DNA of 32,805 bases from Anaerovorax odorimutans (GTDB lineage: Bacteria > Bacillota > Clostridia > Peptostreptococcales > JAAYPU01): NCBI GenBank assembly GCA_016841185.1, contig JAENZQ010000035.1, forward strand, positions 1 to 32,805, in the 5' to 3' direction. Below the pieces are notes generated by a model, which did not search any database, was not told where the DNA came from, and saw only the letters and a list, made by a program, of their open reading frames with translations. Shown one piece after another: positions 7,702-13,922 of this stretch (positions are counted from its first letter, which is position 1; every line of letters starts with the position of its first letter). The position numbers and the translations under genes are program-made.

Positions 7702-8029
7702 ATTATGGTTCTATTAAAGAAAATGTTAAACAGTAAGTTAATGAATTATATTATAGAGGTTAGAGTTTTAGAGTCAGATAACAGATAACGGTTAATAGAT
7801 AACAGTACGGTCAAAAATTATTGCCTTCGACAAATAATTTCTATCTTTAAAACATTAAGATTTTGCTTTAACAAAATTTTTCCTAAACTCTTATCTCTTA
7901 TTTATTATCTCTTATCTTTCTTTACTCTCTGATACCTTATACTCTATGCCTTAAACCTTAAGGCTTAAACCATAAAATAGTGATGTGTTAGATATTACAT
8001 CAAAAATCTCTAATCCGGAGGATTTGAAT
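7702..8029. repeat. Gene-free spacer with two long heptamer tracts before rnhB
   Basis: Bases 7756-7804 contain seven in-phase heptamers, with GATAACA at 7777-7783 and again at 7798-7804. Bases 7888-7978 are 13 consecutive in-phase heptamers drifting from CTCTTAT units (7888, 7895 and 7909) to TTAAACC units (7951 and 7965). Both are degenerate and AT-rich. I see no gene or clear promoter in the spacer. Confidence 0.7.
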
Positions 8030-8812
8030 ATGGATACCAGAGCATTGTCGACTCACGATATTCAAGAATTGATAAGTGAAATGAAAATAGAAGAATATCC
8101 CCTGTACATAGATTTGTTTTTGAATGACTCCCGAAAAGGTGTTCAAAAAATTGGAAAAAAATTAGAGACTAAGTATAAAAGAATGCTTCATGAAAAAAGA
8201 AGAATCGAAAAGATGAAGCAATTTGAAAACAGGCTCTATCTTTCCGGATGCACAGTCATTGCAGGAGTAGATGAAGTTGGAAGGGGGCCTTTGGCGGGGC
8301 CTGTTGTTGCTGCGGCTGTAATTCTTCCAAAAAGCTTCAGCCTTTTGGATGTGAATGATTCCAAAAAACTTAATAAAAAGAAAAGAGAGGAATTGCTGTA
8401 CTATATTGAAAAAGATGCCCGGGACATCGGCATAGGGATAGTTCATCAGGAAATCATCGATGAAATAAATATTTTAAATGCTTCGAAGCTTGCCATGAAA
8501 AAGGCTGTTGAGGACCTCAAGATAAAACCGGAACATGTTCTGGTAGATGCTATTACCATAGATGACCTTGGAGTCAATCAAACAGGTATTATTAAAGGGG
8601 ACCAGAAATGTTTATCTATTGCAGCAGCTTCTATTGTTGCAAAAGAAAATAGAGATCATTTCATGATGAAACAGCATAACATTTACCCACAATATGATTT
8701 TATTAACAATAAAGGCTATGGAACAGAAAAGCACTACGAAGGTCTTCGAAGATATGGTCTGTGCCCTCTGCATAGAAGATCATTTTTGAAAAATTTCAAC
8801 CATGAATTTTAA
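8030..8812 (+). CDS. rnhB: Ribonuclease HII
   Basis: A 260-residue enzyme that cuts RNA in RNA-DNA hybrids and single ribonucleotides in DNA. The catalytic residues are visible: Asp81 and Glu82 in GVDEVGRGPLAGPV (79-92), Asp173 in LVDAI, plus SIAAASIVAKENRD (196-209) carrying the fourth acidic position and the GYGT loop (229-232). HRRSF (248-252) closes the family pattern. About 70 residues precede the catalytic core, as in Bacillus RNase HII. The ATG at 8030 follows CGGAGGA; an in-frame GTG at 7985 lacks a ribosome site. Confidence 0.95.
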   Translation: MDTRALSTHDIQELISEMKIEEYPLYIDLFLNDSRKGVQKIGKKLETKYKRMLHEKRRIEKMKQFENRLYLSGCTVIAGVDEVGRGPLAGPVVAAAVILPKSFSLLDVNDSKKLNKKKREELLYYIEKDARDIGIGIVHQEIIDEINILNASKLAMKKAVEDLKIKPEHVLVDAITIDDLGVNQTGIIKGDQKCLSIAAASIVAKENRDHFMMKQHNIYPQYDFINNKGYGTEKHYEGLRRYGLCPLHRRSFLKNFNHEF

Positions 8813-9094
8813 TCTTCCCATCTCTCATTATGAATCAGTATATAGAGTATAGATTATAGAATAGGTTCGTGGTTAGAGAATCGCTGTAGGGAAAGGGATT
8901 GCCCTTGCCCTTCCTTCTTTTATCTTTCCTGGTTCTTCAGTCTTCCAACACTCAAACTTTCTATCCCTCTTTTCTCTCTTATCTTATTATTTAGGGTTTT
9001 AATTTATATTTTACCAACCAAATAGTATCTGATTGGTTCTGTTATTCATAGAATAAACTAAGTGAAAAAATCATAATGACAGGAGGTTTGTTTC
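8813..9094. repeat. Spacer with TATAGAG heptamers and a GC hairpin
   Basis: Three tandem 7-mers, TATAGAG, TATAGAT and TATAGAA, occupy 8841-8861. At 8888-8911 AGGGAAAGGG pairs imperfectly with CCCTTGCCCT. A pyrimidine-rich stretch (8930-8993) includes the TCTCTTATCT word seen in the other tracts. A sigma-E/K-like element lies at 9047-9055. Confidence 0.5.
9047..9055 (+). promoter_or_regulatory. Mother-cell sigma-like -10 element
   Basis: CATAGAATA fits the sigma-K -10 consensus CATANNNTA exactly and the sigma-E -10 consensus CATACAAT at 7 of 8 positions. It lies 40 bp before the start of the 137-residue gene. The -35 is not convincing. Confidence 0.35.
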
Positions 9095-9508
9095 ATGAGT
9101 AATGGATGCACCAGAAATTTCAGCAATTCTGTACCATCTGCTCAATTACAGCAGTTAGAGTCCATGTATCCTGATGTATATCGAGCTGTATATCCTGAAG
9201 TTATCAGGCATTGCAATATGCTGGACCGTGCTTATGGTCAGGCGTATATACCAAATCGAGAACAATTGGAACCAGTTATAGAGGACATATATACAAATGT
9301 AGATAAAAAGATAAATAATAAGCCTATTGAAGACAGGGGACAGGATAAAACACTGCAATATAGAAGGGGCGGCTTTTTAAATGACATCGTTTGGATTATA
9401 TTTTTAAATGAGCTGTTGGGACGAAGAAGGCGTTACAGGCCATTTTCTCGGCCATATAGGCCCTATGGTTATGGTCCTTTTGCACCATTTGGCCCCTTTG
9501 GATTTTAA
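9095..9508 (+). CDS. Small Arg/Pro/Tyr/Phe-rich protein, possibly spore-associated
   Basis: I do not recognise this 137-residue protein by name. Residues 15-50 hold a helical YPDVYRAVYPEVIRHC segment that resembles patterns seen in small spore-surface proteins. Residues 55-90 are charged. The tail from about 108 is low-complexity: RRRRYRPFSRPYRPYGYGPFAPFGPFGF. A hydrophobic helix (DIVWIIFLNELL) precedes it. The start follows a strong AGGAGG. A sigma-E/K-like -10 lies upstream, supporting but not proving expression in the mother cell. It stands alone between rnhB and pfp. Confidence 0.75.
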   Translation: MSNGCTRNFSNSVPSAQLQQLESMYPDVYRAVYPEVIRHCNMLDRAYGQAYIPNREQLEPVIEDIYTNVDKKINNKPIEDRGQDKTLQYRRGGFLNDIVWIIFLNELLGRRRRYRPFSRPYRPYGYGPFAPFGPFGF

Positions 9509-9828
9509 AAACGAACAGTTATTTATTTGTAAAGAGGAAATATTAAAAAATTTTTTTTCGCATATTTATGACATAAAAGCATACTATTTTATATTTCCTC
9601 CTTTGTTTTTTTTGAGATATTTTCATTTATGATGTCAGATTACCTTGTATATACGTTTGTTTTAAACAAGATAGCCCGGATTAATGTGTATTTTTAAGCT
9701 AATCGATAAATACTATTTCATATAGGGGATTTTTGACAAAAGAGATTATGTTAAGTAAAATAGGGTTGCAATCAGCTGAAAATAATTTCAAAAAATAAAA
9801 AAACACAATAGAAAACGGAGGTACTGAA
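9509..9828. other. Gene-free spacer before pfp
   Basis: The spacer is 320 bp and very AT-rich. GAGGAAATAT (9534-9543) pairs exactly with ATATTTCCTC (9591-9600) across a 47-base loop. The pfp promoter is at 9733-9761, and an 11-of-15 CodY-like sequence is centred near 9777. I see no gene. Confidence 0.5.
9733..9761 (+). promoter_or_regulatory. Strong sigma-A promoter of pfp
   Basis: Perfect TTGACA (9733-9738), 17 bp, then TAAAAT (9756-9761), the same element pair as ylxM P1. The start is expected near 9768, about 60 bases before the ATG. Confidence 0.75.
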
Positions 9829-11043
9829 ATGGAACTCAAAGGTAAAGTTGTTATTGCTCAGGGCGGCGGCCCGACGGCTGTAATAAATCAAAGCTTGGTG
9901 GGTGCGGTATTAGAGTCAAGAAAATATCCTCAGATAACAAAAGTTTATGGTGGATTAAATGGTGTGGAAGGCATTATAAATGAAGAATTCTTGGATTTAT
10001 CTCAGGAAACTACACATAATCTGGAACAGGTTGCCAATACTCCGGCTTCGGCGCTTCTTTCTACAAGGATAAAACCGGATGAAAAATACTGTTCGGAAAT
10101 TTTTAAAGTTCTGAAAGCACATGATGTAAGATATTTCTTTTATATAGGAGGAAATGATTCTTCTGATACCGTTAGAATTGTAAATGAAAATGCAAGATTA
10201 TCCGACTATGAATTCAGAGCCATACATATTCCAAAAACCATCGATAATGATTTGGTATTAAATGATCATACTCCGGGATATGGTTCGGCAGCAAGATATG
10301 TTGCTCAGGCTTTCATGGGGATCAATCTGGATAATCGTGCTCTTCCCGGAATCCATATTTGTGTCGTTATGGGAAGACATGCAGGATTTTTGACTGCAGC
10401 TTCTTCAATAGCTCAAAAATATCCGGATGATGGACCGCATTTGATTTATATGCCGGAGAGAGTTTTTGATATAGACCAATTTCTTAGAGACGTCAAAGAG
10501 ACTTATGATAAATACGGCAGATGTATCATAGCCGTATCTGAGGGAATACAGGATAAGAATGGTGAAACTATTGCCACAAAACTTACGGAAAAGGTTGAGA
10601 AGGATGCCCATGGGAATGTCCAGCTTTCAGGAAGCGGTTCATTGGGTGATATGTTGGCAGACTTAATAAAGAAAAAATTGAATATCAGTAGAGTGAGAGC
10701 AGATACTCTGGGGTATCCCCAAAGGAACTTTATAGGAAGTATATCCGATGTGGATCAGCATGAGGCAAGAGAAGTAGGCGAAAAAGCAGCCCAATTTGCC
10801 ATATGGCATAACATCGACGGGTCCATTACTATTCAAAGAACCGGTTATTATTCAGTAGACTATCAACTGATGGCATTGGAAAAAATTGCGGGTAAGACCA
10901 AGGTAATGCCGGATGAATTTATAAATGCTCAAGGCAATAATGTTACGGATGCTTTCAAATTTTATGTGAGACCGCTGCTGGGATCAGGATTGCCATCTGC
11001 AAACCGGCTTCGTGCACCCATGGCAGAAAAGATATTGAAATAG
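9829..11043 (+). CDS. pfp: 6-phosphofructokinase, probably PPi-dependent
   Basis: A 404-residue group A phosphofructokinase converting fructose 6-phosphate and fructose 1,6-bisphosphate in glycolysis. Motifs are GGGPTAVIN (12-20), GGNDSSDT (107-114), PKTIDND (135-141), GYGSAAR (150-156) and MGRHAGFL (181-188). ATP enzymes have GGDGS and PGTIDND; here Asp110 replaces the Gly and Lys136 replaces the Gly of the second motif, the two changes linked to PPi use. Asn109 instead of Asp is a further variant. The gene has its own strong promoter and terminator. Phosphoryl donor is inferred, not tested. Confidence 0.88.
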   Translation: MELKGKVVIAQGGGPTAVINQSLVGAVLESRKYPQITKVYGGLNGVEGIINEEFLDLSQETTHNLEQVANTPASALLSTRIKPDEKYCSEIFKVLKAHDVRYFFYIGGNDSSDTVRIVNENARLSDYEFRAIHIPKTIDNDLVLNDHTPGYGSAARYVAQAFMGINLDNRALPGIHICVVMGRHAGFLTAASSIAQKYPDDGPHLIYMPERVFDIDQFLRDVKETYDKYGRCIIAVSEGIQDKNGETIATKLTEKVEKDAHGNVQLSGSGSLGDMLADLIKKKLNISRVRADTLGYPQRNFIGSISDVDQHEAREVGEKAAQFAIWHNIDGSITIQRTGYYSVDYQLMALEKIAGKTKVMPDEFINAQGNNVTDAFKFYVRPLLGSGLPSANRLRAPMAEKILK

Positions 11044-11067
11044 AAAAGACATTCATTTAAGGATACT

Positions 11068-11104
11068 AAAAACGGCTTTGGTGAAACAAAGCCGTTTTTT
11101 TTTT
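11068..11104 (+). terminator. Strong intrinsic terminator after pfp
   Basis: AAAAACGGCTTTG (11068-11080) pairs perfectly with CAAAGCCGTTTTT (11087-11099) around loop GTGAAA, and the T-run reaches 11104. Confidence 0.93.
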
Positions 11105-11162
11105 GTATAGAAATTGTTTAATTATAGAAAATAATATAGAACATTATTCAAAGGAGCAGACA

Positions 11163-11846
11163 ATGGTAGAGACTGTTGTGAATACAGCTTTAAGGGCGGC
11201 CATAGCATATATTTTGTTGTTAGTGATCACACGGCTGTCAGGAAGGAAAATGATTTCACAAATGACCTTTTTTGACTTTGCGGTGGCCATAACTTTAGGT
11301 TCTTTAACGGCAAATTTAGGAATGGGTTCACAAAATACATCTTTATCTGCAGGAACAGTAATGGTCACGATAGCAATCTTAGCAATCCTTACAGGTTTTT
11401 TTGCAACTAAAAGCTTTACCTTCAGAAAGCTTATAGATTCTGAACCCGTCATACTGGTTCAAAATGGACATGTAATACAGAAGAATATGAAAAAAGCACG
11501 TATCACCATTAATTTACTCAATATGCTTTTACGTGAAAAGAACGTTTTTTATATCGGAGATGTTGAATTTGCCATTTTGGAGAATAACGGCAAGCTGTCG
11601 GTACTGCCAAAGTCTCAGAAAAAACCGTTGACACCTTCAGATATAAAGGTTGGTACGACTTATCAAGGTCTTACAAAAGACATTATTATAGACGGAAATA
11701 TTATGCGTGATAATTTACAAGACGCTAATTTGGATGAAAAGTGGCTTTTGGAACAATTAAAAAATAAGGGTATCCATAATATAAGGGATGTATTTTTTGC
11801 AGGCCTGGATACTTCAGGAAATTTATATGTCTCAAAAAAAGATTGA
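11163..11846 (+). CDS. DUF421 (YetF-family) membrane protein, first copy
   Basis: A 227-residue protein with three hydrophobic segments (about 9-24, 38-52, 62-82) followed by a cytoplasmic-type region. The DUF421 hallmarks are SGRKMISQMTFFDFAVAITLGS (26-47) and ENNGKLSVLPKS (140-151). The family's function is poorly known; a YetF-like protein in Bacillus spoVA-2mob elements (2Duf) affects spore resistance and germination. I use the ATG at 11163 after AAAGGAG; an upstream in-frame start at 11103 lies in the pfp terminator. It is the first of three genes with a DUF4363 protein and a second DUF421 protein. Confidence 0.88.
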   Translation: MVETVVNTALRAAIAYILLLVITRLSGRKMISQMTFFDFAVAITLGSLTANLGMGSQNTSLSAGTVMVTIAILAILTGFFATKSFTFRKLIDSEPVILVQNGHVIQKNMKKARITINLLNMLLREKNVFYIGDVEFAILENNGKLSVLPKSQKKPLTPSDIKVGTTYQGLTKDIIIDGNIMRDNLQDANLDEKWLLEQLKNKGIHNIRDVFFAGLDTSGNLYVSKKD

Positions 11847-11951
11847 AAGATAAATAAATACCGGTATCAAATTAATATGCAAATATATACATGTTTAAAA
11901 AAGACATGGATAAATTATATCTAATAAATAGTTGAGAAAGGATGTTATTGG

Positions 11952-12326
11952 ATGAACAGCAAAAGGATCAATTTGAGTATTGGCATTATTATTATTCTTT
12001 TCTTTTCAGTTTCTTACTATATACAAAATGTAATCCTTGATAAGGATGACCGGATAAAAGTCCTTTTAAATGGTATTTCACAGGCAGCACAGCAGAAGGA
12101 GTGGGATAAAGCTCAAGCTCTATATGATGAATTTGACAAGTTGTGGAAACAGGGAAAATATATCGTTTCTCTGAATAATGGGGAACAGGATTATTCTGAC
12201 TTCAGAGATGAAATACATGGCATAGAAAAAGGCATTGAGGTGCAGGATGATAAAAGCGTTCCTGAAAGAATCGGTATGTGCATCGGTTTGTGGGAAAATA
12301 TGAAGAAGCTTGTACCTGAACCATAG
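11952..12326 (+). CDS. DUF4363 protein, single membrane anchor
   Basis: A 124-residue protein with one N-terminal membrane segment (about 8-25, IGIIIILFFSVSYYIQ) and a helical, charged outside domain. Residues 38-75 (VLLNGISQAAQQKEWDKAQALYDEFDKLWKQ) resemble the family's helical repeat-like pattern. Function is unknown. It ends 11 bp before the second DUF421 gene and follows the first by 105 bp, an arrangement suggesting that the small protein partners with the DUF421 proteins. The family call is from remembered pattern and context. Confidence 0.75.
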   Translation: MNSKRINLSIGIIIILFFSVSYYIQNVILDKDDRIKVLLNGISQAAQQKEWDKAQALYDEFDKLWKQGKYIVSLNNGEQDYSDFRDEIHGIEKGIEVQDDKSVPERIGMCIGLWENMKKLVPEP

Positions 12327-12337
12327 GAGGTGTATGA

Positions 12338-13042
12338 ATGGAAGCTGTTTCCTTTGGGTTAAGATGTACGATTATGTTCTTTGTCTGCTGGCTGGGGATA
12401 CGTCTGATAGGTAAGAAATCCATTGCTCAGATGACTTCCTACGAGTTAGCAGGGATTCTCTTACTTTCAACCGCTGCGGCTGAGCCACTTGTATATAAAA
12501 TTCCTGCAAAAGCAACGGAAGCGGTATTTATTGTGGTATTCATAACCATTCTGGTTGGAAAGCTTTCGTTAAGTAAGAAATATTATAATGCTGATATGAA
12601 GCCCAGCCTCTTGATTATAAACGGTAAGATCGATAAAGAGGAATTGAAGAAAAATAACATGAATCTGCCCTTCTTATTTTCTCAGTTAAGACTAAAAAAC
12701 TATGCAAGTGTTTCCGAAATAGAATATGCTATTATTGAGCCTAATGGGCAATTATCTGTTATTCCCAAGTCCCAGGAACGTGCAATCAAGCCTAAAGATA
12801 TGCAGATCGAAACAAAATACGAAGGGCTTGGTATCCCCCTGATCTTGGATGGGGAAATACAATATAACAATTTAAAATTTATGAACTTGAATGTACAATG
12901 GCTGGATGATGAAGTTCAAAAAGTAGGAGGGAATTCACTTGAGGAAGTATTTTTGGCACAAATCGATACCCAAGGGAAACTTTATGTAGATTTATATCAT
13001 GATATTGATACATCTGCAGTGAAGTCCCCGGAAATTTTTTAG
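12338..13042 (+). CDS. DUF421 (YetF-family) membrane protein, second copy
   Basis: A 234-residue paralog of the gene at 11163. It has hydrophobic segments at about 8-24, 36-50 and 60-76, IGKKSIAQMTSYELAGILLLS in place of the first copy's motif, and EPNGQLSVIPKS (134-145). Both copies end with a small globular pattern (FFAGLDTSGNLYV versus FLAQIDTQGKLYV). It starts 11 bp after the DUF4363 stop with AGGAGG, so coupling is likely. The two copies are divergent, so this is an old duplication or a heteromer rather than a recent copy. Confidence 0.88.
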   Translation: MEAVSFGLRCTIMFFVCWLGIRLIGKKSIAQMTSYELAGILLLSTAAAEPLVYKIPAKATEAVFIVVFITILVGKLSLSKKYYNADMKPSLLIINGKIDKEELKKNNMNLPFLFSQLRLKNYASVSEIEYAIIEPNGQLSVIPKSQERAIKPKDMQIETKYEGLGIPLILDGEIQYNNLKFMNLNVQWLDDEVQKVGGNSLEEVFLAQIDTQGKLYVDLYHDIDTSAVKSPEIF

Positions 13043-13135
13043 TATACAGAATATGCCACAGAAGCAGAATCAATTGAAATGAATCAAGTGCTTTTATATA
13101 ATTTCTTGCATATCGAAAAAAATGGGGAGTAAAGA

Positions 13136-13483
13136 ATGAATCTGGGAGAAAAGGGAGAAGAAATAGCCAAGAAATATCTGATAAAGAAAGGGTATCGTAT
13201 TATTGAAAGAAACTACCAGACAAAATTTGGGGAAATCGATATTATTGCAAAGAGAAAAGAAAAGTTTTATTTTATAGAAGTTAAAACACGCACCAATAGA
13301 AGTTATGGCCGCCCCATAGATGCCATGACACCATACAAAATAAAGCATCTGATAAGAAGCGTTCAAGTTTATATTGCTAAAAAACAACTGGAGGGAACAG
13401 AGGTGAGCATAGATGTTATTGAAGTGGAAAAGGTCAATGGGCAGTGGATAATCAACCACATAGAAAATGCCATATGGCTATAG
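13136..13483 (+). CDS. yraN: YraN/UPF0102 nuclease-fold protein
   Basis: A 115-residue protein with a restriction-endonuclease-like fold. The motif GEIDIIAKRKEKFYFIEVKTR (37-57) carries the Asp-(X)n-Glu-X-Lys pattern of this nuclease superfamily. N-terminal GEKGEEIAKKYLIKKGYRIIERNY is the family signature. Its biological role is unresolved; it often lies near rnhB, as it broadly does here. The start follows GGGGAG, and a strong terminator follows the stop. Confidence 0.93.
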   Translation: MNLGEKGEEIAKKYLIKKGYRIIERNYQTKFGEIDIIAKRKEKFYFIEVKTRTNRSYGRPIDAMTPYKIKHLIRSVQVYIAKKQLEGTEVSIDVIEVEKVNGQWIINHIENAIWL

Positions 13484-13532
13484 CAGAAGTTGTGCTTCAG
13501 TATAAAAAATGTAATTGGAATGTAAGACTCTT

Positions 13533-13566
13533 AAGCCTTGTGAAAAATTTTCACAAGGCTTTATAA
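13533..13566 (+). terminator. Intrinsic terminator after yraN
   Basis: AAGCCTTGTGAAAA (13533-13546) is complementary to TTTTCACAAGGCTT (13548-13561), followed by TATAATATT. It separates yraN from the chemoreceptor unit. Confidence 0.8.
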
Positions 13567-13615
13567 TATTATAAGCACAAAAAGGTATTAAATTACATTA
13601 ATAGAAATATTTAAT

Positions 13616-13644
13616 TTGTGTAAGTCTTGCTAATGTTGTATAAT
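13616..13644 (+). promoter_or_regulatory. Probable promoter of the chemoreceptor leader
   Basis: TTGTGT (13616-13621), 17 bp, and perfect TATAAT (13639-13644). The start near 13651 implies a leader of about 270 bases before the receptor ATG, containing a terminator-like hairpin and a short ORF. Confidence 0.5.
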
Positions 13645-13734
13645 AATGTCGAATAGTGTCTATATTCATCAAAAATAATTAACACAAGAAAAAGCTCGAG
13701 AGGATGGAAAACGCTTTGGGCCTGAAAAACGGTG

Positions 13735-13759
13735 AACCGGATATCCGGTTGATTTTTTT
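13735..13759 (+). terminator. Terminator-like hairpin inside the receptor leader
   Basis: The perfect palindrome AACCGGATATCCGGTT (13735-13750) folds to a 6-bp stem with loop ATAT, followed two bases later by seven Ts (13753-13759). It lies downstream of the leader promoter and upstream of any known ORF, so it may act as an attenuator. Confidence 0.6.
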
Positions 13760-13786
13760 ATTTATGTATGAAGGGGAGGAATGTGT

Positions 13787-13846
13787 ATGGAAGTAGTAAG
13801 GCAACTTTTTTTTAAACCTTATGATACTATCATAATACTTTTATAA
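13787..13846 (+). CDS. Putative 19-codon leader ORF
   Basis: ATG at 13787 reads MEVVRQLFFKPYDTIIILL and stops at TAA (13844-13846). An excellent ribosome site, AAGGGGAGG (13771-13779), is 7 bases upstream. It lies between the leader hairpin and the chemoreceptor, 76 bp before the receptor start. It may be a regulatory leader peptide or a small hydrophobic peptide. I recognise no family; the support is the ribosome site and its position. Confidence 0.4.
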   Translation: MEVVRQLFFKPYDTIIILL

Positions 13847-13922
13847 AAATAGCCGTCGTTAGCAAAATTATTCTGAATAAGTTGTTGATCCAACTAAAAT
13901 TTAAAACAGAAGGAGACCTGTT

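Larger units (their letters stand above)
13484..13922. other. Receptor leader region (439 bp)
   Basis: It contains the yraN terminator, a TTGTGT/TATAAT promoter, an unclassified leader (about 13651-13734, with AAAGC near 13692 able to pair with GCTTT near 13713), the terminator-like hairpin and the 19-codon ORF. I compared it by eye with c-di-GMP-I, c-di-GMP-II and other riboswitch cores and saw no convincing match. Confidence 0.5.

Noticed and set aside
7756-7978. CRISPR array
   Set aside because: Units are 7 bp and contiguous; there are no 20-40 bp repeats with unique spacers and no cas genes.
9770-9784. CodY box before pfp
   Set aside because: Only 11 of 15 matches, common by chance in AT-rich DNA.
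13651-13734. c-di-GMP-I or c-di-GMP-II riboswitch in the chemoreceptor leader
   Set aside because: The conserved GEMM core and tetraloop receptor sequences are not visible; only general structure remains.
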